Assembly: GCF_030644385.1 (NCBI RefSeq)
Contig: NZ_CP130060.1
Location: 1,364,001 to 1,428,000, forward strand
DNA: 64,000 nucleotides
Direction: 5' to 3'
From: Stomatobaculum sp. F0698
Lineage (GTDB): Bacteria > Bacillota > Clostridia > Lachnospirales > Lachnospiraceae
Numbering within the stretch: the first letter of the stretch is position 1; the number at the start of each line of letters is the position of its first letter. This document shows positions 38,329-46,736 of the stretch, piece after piece. Made by a program: the position numbers and the translations under genes. The notes below the pieces were generated by a model. The model did not search any database. It saw nothing but the letters and a program-made list of their open reading frames with translations, and had not been told where the DNA came from.

Positions 38329-38344
38329 CAGAATCATTCGAGCG
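38329..38344 (+). repeat. Right 16-bp direct repeat flanking the IS30 element
   Basis: CAGAATCATTCGAGCG, identical to 37185-37200. The 168 bases from here to 38512 hold no gene I recognise. Confidence 0.85.
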
Positions 38345-38512
38345 AAGACTCGCCCTCTCCCTCGGAAAGGAGCGCGAAGCGGGAACCTGCGCAAATCGGG
38401 AATACCGCGAAGCAACACCTATGACCTGGCTTCCGACAAAAGACGCACTGCGCCCCGGTACCGCAGCGCGGAGCTATGGCGCTCTCTCAGGCGGCAGAAT
38501 GATTCCCCTATC

Positions 38513-39061
38513 TCACAGATAGTGCGGCAGGAGTAAGCCGAAATTTATGAGCATAAATCCCAAGGTAATGCAAAAACCATAGGCAAATCCGAATGCGATA
38601 GATCTGTTCGGATAGACGCGGAAGGAGAAGCGCGCATAGTCGACCGGTTTTCTGCCAACGACCTTCCCGACATTTGAGAGCAATCTGTCACCGAGGCTCG
38701 CATCCCCCGTCCGCGTTAAGGTATAGTTGCCGGCATCCGCATAAAAGGTATAGAGCTCCATGCGTGCCGTCCCGATGCCGCTTACGGTGGTGCGCATCAA
38801 CGGTCTGCTGAGCGGAATCATCTCCCCCGTCTCTTTGATTGAGAGTTGCAAGCCGAATTCCCCATACGGGGATTTGCTGTACTGCTTTCCGTTTAACCAA
38901 ATGCCGTAGTTTCCCGGCTCCGTGACAGTAAAGCTGCCGCTCTCTTCGATGTAGGGCTGCTCGTATAGAAGCTTCACCTTCACGTTAGCGATTATCCCGC
39001 GTATACCGAAAATAATGAGCGCCGCTCCGAGCGGCACCAAAAGATAACACAGTTGTTTCAT
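38513..39061 (-). CDS. Hypothetical membrane protein with two end helices
   Basis: 182 residues, not recognised. There is an N-terminal membrane helix (about 4-26, LCYLLVPLGAALIIFGIRGI). An outside domain rich in beta-type residues (about 30-150) contains SFTVTEPGNYGIWLNGKQYS and YTFYADAGNYTLTR, both with a GNY pattern typical of small all-beta folds. A C-terminal membrane helix (about 154-176, AFGFAYGFCITLGFMLINFG) completes it. It stands alone between the rRNA/IS region and the PTS operon. A -10-like TACAAT is at 39114-39119, but no good -35 was found. Confidence 0.75.
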   Translation of the reverse strand: MKQLCYLLVPLGAALIIFGIRGIIANVKVKLLYEQPYIEESGSFTVTEPGNYGIWLNGKQYSKSPYGEFGLQLSIKETGEMIPLSRPLMRTTVSGIGTARMELYTFYADAGNYTLTRTGDASLGDRLLSNVGKVVGRKPVDYARFSFRVYPNRSIAFGFAYGFCITLGFMLINFGLLLPHYL

Positions 39062-39408
39062 ACGCTGTCTCCCATGACTTCACATTGCGGTCTCTGTTTC
39101 AATCCGATTTTTTATTGTACCACATTAACTTTCCGCGCAGTAGAAGCATTCCTCCGACTTCGCCTTGCGCTTCGCATTACCGAAACGCAAGCCTTTTACC
39201 CCCACACCGTCATCGAGCCGCTTGAAACTCAGTTACACTTCTTCTCTCCTCGCACAAGCTTTGCTCATATTTAAGTTGCTCTCTCAAAGACTATCGTGTG
39301 CTCTTTGATAAAAATAAGCGTCCGCCCTTGCGCCGTGTTTCGGCAAAAGGGCGGACACTATCGTTTCTTCTGTATTTCCGTGTTTCTGCTTTCAGAGCTT
39401 AACTCGCT
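39062..39408. other. Intergenic stretch without a gene
   Basis: It holds a weak upstream signal for the membrane-protein gene (TACAAT on the minus strand, 39114-39119) and the terminator of the PTS operon at 39308-39358. I see no conserved open frame, RNA or repeat in the remaining about 190 bases. Confidence 0.6.
39308..39358 (-). terminator. Terminator after ptsI
   Basis: Minus-strand hairpin with arms of about 17 bases (GTGTCCGCCCTTTTGCCG and CGGCGCAAGGGCGGACGC, one internal mismatch) followed by TTATTTTTAT. It ends the amylosucrase-PTS operon. Confidence 0.88.
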
Positions 39409-41088
39409 TTAATCTGTCGTCGTACCCACTGCTTCCGTCTCATCCGTTAGACCCGCGCCCGGTTCCTTCCGAAGGTCGATGCCGCGAATAATCTTCCGGA
39501 GCGGCAGGACAGATACCGGGTTTACCGAAAGTTCGTCAACGCCCATGCGGAGAAAGGTCTCCGTGAGTGCGAGATCGGCGCCGAGTTCACCGCAGATGCC
39601 GACCCAGATGCCTTGGCGATGGCCCGCATCAATGGTCATCTTAATCTGCCGAAGCACAGCCGGGTGATGCTTTGCGAGGAAGGGATCCAGCCCCGCGTTC
39701 TGCCGGTCGATGGCCAGCGTATACTGTGTGAGGTCGTTGGTTCCGATCGAGAAGAAATCGCATTCCGCCGCGAGCTCATCGGCAATCAGAACGGCTGCCG
39801 GTGTCTCAACCATGATACCGACTGCGTAATTGCCAAGCTTCACGCCCTGCTTCTTCAGTTCTTCCGCACACTCCGCGAGCAACTCCTTGCACTCTCTGAG
39901 CTCCCGCATCGAAATAATCATCGGGAACATGATGCCGAGGTTGCCGTAGGCCGATGCACGGAGCAGTGCTCTCAACTGGGTCTTAAAGAAGTCCTTCCGG
40001 GTCAGGCAAATGCGGATTGCGCGCACACCCATGGCCGGATTCTCCTCCTTCGCCATGTTCATGTACTCAACCTGCTTGTCCGCTCCGATGTCACAGGTAC
40101 GGATGATGACCTGCTTCGGCGCAAGCGTCTCGACCGCCAGACGATAAGCATTAAACTGCTCCTCCTCACTCGGATAGTCTCTCGAATTGAGGTAGACAAA
40201 CTCCGAGCGGAAGAGGCCCACGCCCCCCGCATCGTTTTGCTGTACAAGACCGATGTCGGAGGGGCCGCCGATGTTCGCATAGACCTGAATGGTCTTGCCG
40301 TCTATGGTCGTATTGCTCTTTCCCTTTAACTCCTGTAAAAGCGCCTTTTGCTTGGCGTCCTTTTCCTTGCGCTTCCGAAGTGACTTCGCAAGATCCTCGG
40401 TCGGTTCGATATAGGCGCAGGAATTATAGCCGTCGATGATGGCTTCCCGTCCGTCCCAGTCTTCGTCCACGTCCTTGCACTGCACCAGGGCAGGAATGCC
40501 CATGGAACGCGCAAGTATCGCTGTGTGACTGTTGAGCGATCCCTCTTTGGTGATGATGCCGAGGAGAAGCGACTTATCGAGGCGCACGGTCTCGGAGGGT
40601 GTAAGGTCCCTGGCTGCCAGAATACAGGGCTCCGTACCCTGCAGCGCATCCGCATTGATGCCGAAGAGATAGTTCAGCACCGCCTGCTCGATGTCGTAGA
40701 TATCCGCCGCTCTCTCCCGCATGTACGGATCATCCATTTCCGCAAAAACCTTGGCCTGATTGTCGAAGGCCACCTTGACCGCATACTCCGCCGTGTGCTT
40801 TTGCGTCTTGATGATTTCGTTGGTTGCATCCAGAAGATCGTCGTCCTCAAGCATCATCGCATGGACGGAGAACACCTCCGCGCTGTCCTCACCGGCATCG
40901 ACCAGCGCCTTTTCGTAGAGCGCATTCTGCTGTTCGATGGCGCGCTCTCTGGCGTCGTCGAAACGCTTCAGTTCGGACTCGACATCCTCAATCAGGCTGT
41001 CGCTGATTTCGAGCTTCGGCGCCTTATAAATTTTAATTTTTCCGATGGCAATCCCGTTTAAAACGCTCTTGCCGGTAGCTACCTGCAT
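39409..41088 (-). CDS. ptsI: Phosphoenolpyruvate-protein phosphotransferase (Enzyme I)
   Basis: Transfers phosphate from PEP to HPr, the first step of all PTS sugar uptake. At 559 residues it is near the usual 570. The HPr-binding N-terminal helical domain (about 20-140) is followed by the swivelling phospho-histidine domain with GSLNSHTAILARSMGIPAL near 183-201, whose His is the phosphorylation site. The C-terminal PEP-binding barrel contains GVGLFRSEFVYLN near 286-298, VRAIRICLTRKDFFKTQLRA, and SIGTNDLTQYTLAIDR near 449-464. It lies 16 bases after ptsH. It normally serves every PTS in the cell, so its place in a sugar-specific operon is of note. Confidence 0.96.
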   Translation of the reverse strand: MQVATGKSVLNGIAIGKIKIYKAPKLEISDSLIEDVESELKRFDDARERAIEQQNALYEKALVDAGEDSAEVFSVHAMMLEDDDLLDATNEIIKTQKHTAEYAVKVAFDNQAKVFAEMDDPYMRERAADIYDIEQAVLNYLFGINADALQGTEPCILAARDLTPSETVRLDKSLLLGIITKEGSLNSHTAILARSMGIPALVQCKDVDEDWDGREAIIDGYNSCAYIEPTEDLAKSLRKRKEKDAKQKALLQELKGKSNTTIDGKTIQVYANIGGPSDIGLVQQNDAGGVGLFRSEFVYLNSRDYPSEEEQFNAYRLAVETLAPKQVIIRTCDIGADKQVEYMNMAKEENPAMGVRAIRICLTRKDFFKTQLRALLRASAYGNLGIMFPMIISMRELRECKELLAECAEELKKQGVKLGNYAVGIMVETPAAVLIADELAAECDFFSIGTNDLTQYTLAIDRQNAGLDPFLAKHHPAVLRQIKMTIDAGHRQGIWVGICGELGADLALTETFLRMGVDELSVNPVSVLPLRKIIRGIDLRKEPGAGLTDETEAVGTTTD

Positions 41089-41104
41089 GCCTTGCCTCCT
41101 CGAC

Positions 41105-41362
41105 TCAGAACGTCTCCTTCAGGAACTTCTCAAGCTCTGCAGCGCAGGCTTCCTCATCTTCTCCCTCAACCCGGACGGTCACAAGATCGCCCTGCTTGAC
41201 GCCGAGGCCCATGAGTGCGAGCAGTTTCTTCATGTCGACGTTCTTATCGCCCTTAAAGATGGTGACGGTACTCTTATAAGCCTTGAGCTGCTTGACCAAG
41301 AGGCCTGCCGGACGAGCGTGGATGCCATTCGGGTCGGTAACGGTGTAGGTGAATTCTTTCAT
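41105..41362 (-). CDS. ptsH: Phosphocarrier protein HPr
   Basis: 85-residue phosphocarrier between Enzyme I and the sugar permeases. The active His is in NGIHARPAGLLV near residues 12-23. The regulatory site, normally Ser46 in a (L)KSIMGVMSLG context, reads MKKLLALMGLGVKQGD here, with Lys at the serine position. So it should not be phosphorylated there by HPr kinase, which weakens a CcpA-type catabolite link through this protein. It is preceded by GGAGATAACATC and followed after 16 bases by ptsI. Confidence 0.96.
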   Translation of the reverse strand: MKEFTYTVTDPNGIHARPAGLLVKQLKAYKSTVTIFKGDKNVDMKKLLALMGLGVKQGDLVTVRVEGEDEEACAAELEKFLKETF

Positions 41363-41400
41363 GATGTTATCTCCTTCTCTCGCTTACTCTGGTTATTCTG

Positions 41401-43275
41401 TCAACTGATTTCTACGCTCGTGTAATCGTCCGAGTTGGTGAGCAACACGACGACCAGATCCGGATGCCCCGCTGCCTTGATCTTCTCTCTGGAGAAGCGG
41501 AGTATCGGCTGACCCAGCTTCACGCTGTCGCCCTCGGAGATCAACGGCTCGAAACCGTCTCCATTCATTGCCACTGTGTCGATGCCGACATGAATCAACA
41601 GCTCCATATCGCCCGCACCGCTGATGCCGATTGCGTGCTTGGACTCCGCAACCGAGGAAATCGTGCCGTCAAAGGGCGCATACACCACGCCTTCCTCCGG
41701 CTGAATGCCGAGGCCCGCACCGAGTATGCCCTGGGCAAAGGTCTCGTCCGGAATATCCTCCTGCTTTACCGCCTGTCCCTTGACCGGTGCCGCAATCGTG
41801 CCCGCCTCACAGCGAATCACAACTTCGCCGATAAAGTTCTCTTCTTTTGCGGGTGCTTCCTTCTTCTCTTCCGCAGCCGCCGGAGCTTCCGTGTTCTCTT
41901 CCTTAAACAGGACCCAGGACGCCGCGAACGCAATGCCGCCGGAAATCGCAAGCAACACCGTATAGAGCAGCGGCTTGTTGACGGTGAGGTAGCCCGGGAG
42001 ACCGGTCACACCGTAAGCCGTTGCGCCGAGGCCCATCAAGGCACCGAAGAGTGCACCGACCGCGCCGCCGACCATACCCGCGAGGAAAGGCTTATAAAAG
42101 CGCATGTTGACACCGAAGATTGCCGGCTCGGTAATGCCGAGAGAAGCGGAGAGCGCCGAGGGCACCGCGATGCTCTTGGTCTTCTGACTTCTCGCCTTGA
42201 TGCCGACCGCGAGGCAGGCACCGAACTGTGCGAAGTTTGCCGCACTTGCAATCGGCATCCAGGTGTTTAAGCCCACGGAACCGAGCATGCCCGCCTCAAT
42301 CACATTATACATGTGGTGCAGACCCATGACGACGGTCGCCGGGTAAATCGCACCCATAATCATAGCGCCGAGCGGATTGTGCACCAAGAGTTCCGCGCCG
42401 TTTAATACCATGGTCTCAAGACCCGAGAAAATCGGTCCGATTACCATAAAGGTGAGGAGCGCCGTGATCATCACCGTGCAGAGCGGGGTAATGAAGAGAT
42501 CCAGCATCTCCGGCACGTGGTCGTGGAACCACTTCTCAATCTTACTCATACAGAAGACAGACAGGATGACCGGAATCACGTGGCCCTGATAGCCGAGCTG
42601 GTTAATCTGTCCCAGGGCATAGTTCGGGAAAATCTGTATCTTTCCGAAGAGATACCAGACCTCATAGCCGTTCGCCGCATTCCAGCCGTTCGTCAGCGAA
42701 GAGTGAATCATCAAGAGACCCACGACCGCGCCGAGGAAGATGTTGCCGCCGAAGACACGTGCCGCCGAAACCGCCACGATGACCGGCAGGTAGGCAAAGG
42801 CCGTGTTCGCGACCATGTCGAGGAAGGCAAACCAGTCGGAACCGGCAAAGCCGAGTCCCGGAATCTTAGCGAGTGCCTCCACCAGTCCCATCATGAGACC
42901 CGAGGCGACAATGGCCGGCAGAATCGGGACAAAGACATCGCCGATCGGCTTTAAGAGTCTCTTCCAGAGCGGCTGCTGTGCGGCCGCTGCGGCCTTGACA
43001 TCGTCCTTCGTGGCCGCCGTCATACCGGTAATGTTCAGGAACTCCTCATAGACCTTGTTGACCGTTCCCGTGCCGATGATCAGTTGCAGCTGTCCGTTCG
43101 ACTCAAACATGCCTTTGACGCCTTCCACATTGTCGAGGTAGTTCTTGTCGACCTTGCTGTTGTCCTGGATCACCAGCCTGAGTCTCGTCGCGCAGTGCGC
43201 GGCCTGTGCGACATTCTCACGCCCACCGATGTGGTCGACGATTTCCTGTGCGCACTTCCTGTAATCCAGTGCCAT
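41401..43275 (-). CDS. PTS permease EIIBCA, sucrose/beta-glucoside family
   Basis: Membrane permease that phosphorylates its sugar during uptake. The start at 43275 (MALDYRKCAQEIVDH) has AAAGGGG eight bases ahead, giving 624 residues. The IIB domain (about 1-85) has the phospho-Cys in AHCATRLRLVI near 26-36. IIC (about 105-460) has about ten membrane helices and the family blocks HNPLGAMIMGAIYPATVVMG and SLGITEPAIFGVN. IIA (about 475-620) has the phospho-His in ELLIHVGIDTVAMNG. The IIB/IIC text looks closest to sucrose permeases (ScrA/SacP) as I remember them; trehalose or beta-glucosides are alternatives. It is preceded by the HAD gene (81-base gap) and followed by ptsH. Confidence 0.85.
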   Translation of the reverse strand: MALDYRKCAQEIVDHIGGRENVAQAAHCATRLRLVIQDNSKVDKNYLDNVEGVKGMFESNGQLQLIIGTGTVNKVYEEFLNITGMTAATKDDVKAAAAAQQPLWKRLLKPIGDVFVPILPAIVASGLMMGLVEALAKIPGLGFAGSDWFAFLDMVANTAFAYLPVIVAVSAARVFGGNIFLGAVVGLLMIHSSLTNGWNAANGYEVWYLFGKIQIFPNYALGQINQLGYQGHVIPVILSVFCMSKIEKWFHDHVPEMLDLFITPLCTVMITALLTFMVIGPIFSGLETMVLNGAELLVHNPLGAMIMGAIYPATVVMGLHHMYNVIEAGMLGSVGLNTWMPIASAANFAQFGACLAVGIKARSQKTKSIAVPSALSASLGITEPAIFGVNMRFYKPFLAGMVGGAVGALFGALMGLGATAYGVTGLPGYLTVNKPLLYTVLLAISGGIAFAASWVLFKEENTEAPAAAEEKKEAPAKEENFIGEVVIRCEAGTIAAPVKGQAVKQEDIPDETFAQGILGAGLGIQPEEGVVYAPFDGTISSVAESKHAIGISGAGDMELLIHVGIDTVAMNGDGFEPLISEGDSVKLGQPILRFSREKIKAAGHPDLVVVLLTNSDDYTSVEIS

Positions 43276-43356
43276 AAATCCAACCCCTTTCCGAAGCAAC
43301 CCGTATTTCACGGGACCTTTGTATCCGCCTCCGCCGTCCGGCGGTAAACTGAATGA

Positions 43357-44178
43357 TTACAGGAGCCCGAGTTTTTCGAACGCGATATAAATCCCGTCTT
43401 CCGAGACCGCCGGGCAGACCCAGTCGGCGCGCTCTTTGAGCGCCGGAGAACCGTTCTCCATGCAGACCGCATACCCGACAGTCTCCATCATCTCCAAGTC
43501 ATTCATGCTGTCACCGAACCCTATGGTATCTGCGATATCCGCGCCGAAATAGTCGACGATACGGCGAACACCCTTGCCCTTGTCAAAATCGTGGCTCACG
43601 ATTTCGCCGTTCACACAGCCGTGGGCCGGCACATCTTGGATGACAAAGTGAAAGTCTTTTTCGAGCAACTGCTTGCACTCCGCAAGCTGCGATGCTTCCC
43701 GCGCCATAATGACGATTTTATGAATCTCCTCTCCCGCGTACTCGGACATAGGCCGTATGCCGAGACTCGCGGACAAGGCTTTGCGCCAGCGCTCAATCTC
43801 GGAATTTCCGCCCTCGGTACTGTCGAGAAAGTCCTTCAAATCCGCATCGCCGAAGGACCCTTCCGTTCCCTCTATGGTGCAGAAGACACCATTCCGATGA
43901 AGGGTGTCCAGCGCGAGCTTTAAGGTCTCCGCGGGAATCGGGTGGTCGTAGAGCACCTTATCCCCGACTTTAACATAGCCGCCGGAACTTGCCACCATGC
44001 CGTCAAAGGGATAGCGGAGTAACGGCCGCAACATATCCGGATTTCTACCGGTACAAAGAAAAAGCTTGTGCCCCTTTTTCCGCGCCTGTTCCATGGCGCG
44101 CACCGCGGAGTCGGGCGGCGTATTGGTACCGGCCTCTGTCAGGGTTCCGTCAATGTCCAGAAAAATTAACTTACTCAT
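43357..44178 (-). CDS. HAD-superfamily Cof-type sugar phosphatase
   Basis: 273-residue cytosolic hydrolase of the HAD IIB (Cof) type. The motifs are I, KLIFLDIDGTLTEAG near 3-17 (nucleophile Asp); II, LFLCTGRNPDML near 39-50; III, Lys in DFDKGKGVRRIVDYF; and IV, DTIGFGDSMNDLEMMETVG near 218-236. A C2-type cap lies between about 85 and 185. Members dephosphorylate sugar phosphates or similar small molecules; specificity is not readable. Its start overlaps the amylosucrase stop by 4 bases (ATGA). Between amylosucrase and a sucrose-type PTS, it could act on the phosphorylated sugar; this is inference. Confidence 0.88.
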   Translation of the reverse strand: MSKLIFLDIDGTLTEAGTNTPPDSAVRAMEQARKKGHKLFLCTGRNPDMLRPLLRYPFDGMVASSGGYVKVGDKVLYDHPIPAETLKLALDTLHRNGVFCTIEGTEGSFGDADLKDFLDSTEGGNSEIERWRKALSASLGIRPMSEYAGEEIHKIVIMAREASQLAECKQLLEKDFHFVIQDVPAHGCVNGEIVSHDFDKGKGVRRIVDYFGADIADTIGFGDSMNDLEMMETVGYAVCMENGSPALKERADWVCPAVSEDGIYIAFEKLGLL

Positions 44179-46469
44179 TTCTTTGTACCCTTTTTCTTTC
44201 CGGCGTCCCGCTTCGTCTTACCGGCTTTTCCGGACTTCTTCGCGGCCTCCTCTGCTCGCATCACGGCCTCGACCGTCTTGCGCGCCGCTTCTTCGGCCGC
44301 TTTCCTTTCTTCGGCCGCCTTCTGTTTTGCGGCTGCTTCCTGTTCTGTGGCCTCCTCGCTTGCTTTCTCGTCGGCCTTTTTCATTTCTTCCGCTTTTTCG
44401 ACCGTCTTCTTTGCTGCCGTTTCCTCGGCTTCTTCCTTTGCCTTGACTTTCTTATCGGCCTCCTGTTCGGCTTCTGCGACCGGCTTTTGTTCCGGCTTCC
44501 GTTCCGTTTTCTTTGCACCGGAGGCCTTCTTTTTCTCGGCTGTCTTCCGCTCTTTCTCAGCTTCCTTTGCCGCAGCCTCCCGCGCGGCCTCCGCCTCCCT
44601 TTCTCGCTTCTCTTCTTCTTCCCGACTCCACAGGAGCCAAGCAAAATCGAAGGCCGGAATGCCGACTGCCTGTGCGCGCCGCGGCACGCCCGTCATGAGA
44701 TCCGTGTAGTTTTCCGGCTCATTGACCCAGGCGGTCTCATCCTGAGGACTGAAGTTAAACAGTGCCACCAGCTTCTCCCCGTCATAATAACGGCCTATGC
44801 CGAGAACATGATCGTTGTAGGTCTCGATAATCCAGGTGTCCGCAGCCGTCAGGAAGACCGGATGTTCGCTCCGCATGGTCTCGAGTTTTCGGAGCGCATT
44901 GAAAATCCTGCCCTCTCGGCTCTCCGTATCTTTTCGAAGTGCCGCCTCGTCCCAGGAGAAGTTACCTCTGTGCAGGTAGCGCGAATCGTCCCACTTATAG
45001 GGATCGTTGTGGTAGCCGTAATCGTTCAACTGACCGATCTCATCTCCGGAATAAATGACCGGAACACCGGACTGGGTGAAGAGAAAGGCGTGCAGCATGA
45101 TGTGCAGGCGAATCGCGCGGTCCAGTTTCCAAACATTGCCCTCGTATTCCGCCGCCTCAATGCCGCAGAGCGAGGCCGTGGTTCCGCAGAGTCTTGCGTC
45201 TCCGAGTCGCGGATCGTCGTTATAAAGCTCTCCTCTTGCATCCGAGCCGTAGAAATAACCGCGGAGGCAGTCGTTTAAGAAGCGCTTATGCCCCACTTCA
45301 TCTATGCCGAACTGCTTTAAGAAGCCGTAATCCAAGCCCCAGCCGATGTCGTCGTGGCAACGCAGGTAGTTGAGGAATAAATACTGCTTCGGCAGCGCAA
45401 AAATCTGTCCGAGCTGGTGCTTTAAGAGGCGCACATCCTTGGTCGCCACCGTGTGCCAGGTCGTCGCCATGGTCGTGACATTGTAGAGTATGTGGCACTC
45501 CGGCTTTTCGAGCGTTCCGAAATAAGGCACAACCTTCGAAGGCTCCATTACGACTTCGCCGAGAATCTGCGTTGCCGGGCACACGATTTCCGCTGCCATC
45601 CGCATGATGCGGACTATGGTGTGCACCTGCGGGAGGTTACGGCAGTCCGTGCCGAGCGACTTCCAAATGTACGGAATCGCATCGAGGCGGATGATATCCG
45701 CGCCCTGGTTGCAGAGAAAGAAGAGGTTCTCCGTCATGTCGTTAAAGACCGTCGGGTTCGCGTAGTTCAAATCCCACTGATAGGGATAGAAACTGGTCAT
45801 AACCACCTTTCCGACTTCATTACACCAACTGAAATTTCCCGGCGCGGTCGTCGGGAACACCTGCGGCACCGTGCGATCAAAGTCGTTCGGGATATTCCAG
45901 TTGTCAAAGAAGAAATAGCGGTCCTGGAACTCCTTCTCACCGGCGCGGGCGCGTCTCGCCCACTCGTGATCCTCCGAAGTGTGGTTCATTACAAAATCAA
46001 GGCATACGCTCATGCCGCTTTTATGGCAATCCGAGGCAAGTGCCGCGAAGTCTTCCATGGTCCCGAGCTCCGGCTCTACCTGACGGAAGTCCGCCACCGC
46101 ATACCCGCCGTCCGAACGCCCCTTGGGACTTGCGAGCAGTGGCATGAGATGAATGTAAGTCACACCTGCCTCTTTGAGATAGGGAAGTTTTTCCCGCACG
46201 CCGCGAAGATTTCCAGCGAAGCAATTCGTGTACAGCATCATGCCGAGTACTTCGTTGCTGCGATACCAGCCCGCACTCTGCTCCCGCTCCCGATCCAGGA
46301 CCTTGAGTTCCTCCGGACGCGCTTCGTACATCCGCTCGAGCATGGAAAGAAAATACCGAAAGGCATTTTCGTCATTATGGTACAGTTCCGCATAGAGCCA
46401 CTTTAACTCGTCCAGACGTTTCTCCAAGCGCTCCGCAAACTCTCTTGTAAGTCCTGCACGTTCTCCCAT
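44175..46469 (-). CDS. Amylosucrase-like GH13 enzyme with charged helical tail
   Basis: 764-residue GH13 enzyme of the amylosucrase type, which builds alpha-1,4-glucan from sucrose and frees fructose. No signal peptide. An N-terminal helical domain (about 1-90) precedes the (beta/alpha)8 barrel. Region I is LDFVMNHTSEDHEW, region II GADIIRLDAIPYIWK (nucleophile Asp), region III ILGEVVMEP (acid/base Glu) and region IV NYLRCHDDIGWGLDYG. FDRTVPQVFPTTAPGNFSW is also typical of amylosucrase. A beta-domain ends near 610. Residues about 615-764 are a Lys/Glu/Ala-rich, probably helical tail not usual for the family. Sucrose hydrolase activity is an alternative. It is the first gene of the PTS operon. 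Confidence 0.87.
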   Translation of the reverse strand: MGERAGLTREFAERLEKRLDELKWLYAELYHNDENAFRYFLSMLERMYEARPEELKVLDREREQSAGWYRSNEVLGMMLYTNCFAGNLRGVREKLPYLKEAGVTYIHLMPLLASPKGRSDGGYAVADFRQVEPELGTMEDFAALASDCHKSGMSVCLDFVMNHTSEDHEWARRARAGEKEFQDRYFFFDNWNIPNDFDRTVPQVFPTTAPGNFSWCNEVGKVVMTSFYPYQWDLNYANPTVFNDMTENLFFLCNQGADIIRLDAIPYIWKSLGTDCRNLPQVHTIVRIMRMAAEIVCPATQILGEVVMEPSKVVPYFGTLEKPECHILYNVTTMATTWHTVATKDVRLLKHQLGQIFALPKQYLFLNYLRCHDDIGWGLDYGFLKQFGIDEVGHKRFLNDCLRGYFYGSDARGELYNDDPRLGDARLCGTTASLCGIEAAEYEGNVWKLDRAIRLHIMLHAFLFTQSGVPVIYSGDEIGQLNDYGYHNDPYKWDDSRYLHRGNFSWDEAALRKDTESREGRIFNALRKLETMRSEHPVFLTAADTWIIETYNDHVLGIGRYYDGEKLVALFNFSPQDETAWVNEPENYTDLMTGVPRRAQAVGIPAFDFAWLLWSREEEEKREREAEAAREAAAKEAEKERKTAEKKKASGAKKTERKPEQKPVAEAEQEADKKVKAKEEAEETAAKKTVEKAEEMKKADEKASEEATEQEAAAKQKAAEERKAAEEAARKTVEAVMRAEEAAKKSGKAGKTKRDAGKKKGTKK

Positions 46470-46495
46470 GGAAATCCCCCCTATTTTTTGTCTAT

Positions 46496-46524
46496 ATTAT
46501 ATCGAAGCCACCTCTTCTCCGCAA
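46496..46524 (-). promoter_or_regulatory. Promoter of the amylosucrase-PTS operon
   Basis: Minus-strand TTGCGG (46519-46524) and TATAAT (46496-46501), 17-base spacer, about 27 bases before the start codon. No catabolite-responsive element was recognised around it. It is divergent from the tRNA-Ser promoter 30 bases away. Confidence 0.65.
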
Positions 46525-46553
46525 TCAAAATACCGGCAAAATTGTTGCGGGCA

Positions 46554-46583
46554 TTGACAGAGATTGCCGCTTTCATGTATACT
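46554..46583 (+). promoter_or_regulatory. Promoter of tRNA-Ser(TGA)
   Basis: TTGACA (46554-46559) and TATACT (46578-46583) with an 18-base spacer, 15 bases before the tRNA. Confidence 0.85.
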
Positions 46584-46598
46584 TCATTCACTACACTT

Positions 46599-46684
46599 GG
46601 AGAGGTGTCGGAGCGGTCATAACGAGGCGGTCTTGAAAACCGTTAGTCCTTCGGGGCACATGGGTTCGAATCCCATCCTCTCCG
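46599..46684 (+). tRNA. tRNA-Ser(TGA)
   Basis: 86-nt type-II tRNA. Acceptor GGAGAGG pairs with CCTCTCC, discriminator G; anticodon loop CTTGAAA gives TGA; the long variable arm is present. It has its own promoter and terminator. The 3' CCA is not encoded. Confidence 0.95.
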
Positions 46685-46691
46685 CGAAGAG

Positions 46692-46736
46692 AGAAGCACG
46701 CAAATAGGCCAAAGGTGGCTTAGATGCGTGCTTTTT
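46692..46736 (+). terminator. Terminator after tRNA-Ser(TGA)
   Basis: Stem AAGCACGCA (46694-46702) with TGCGTGCTT (46725-46733), then a run of T to 46736. The loop contains a smaller GGCC/GGTGGC pairing. Confidence 0.85.

Noticed and set aside
37185..38344. Composite transposon or larger mobile island around the IS30 element
   Set aside because: Only one IS copy with direct repeats immediately at its ends; flanking DNA is an rRNA promoter and ordinary chromosomal genes.
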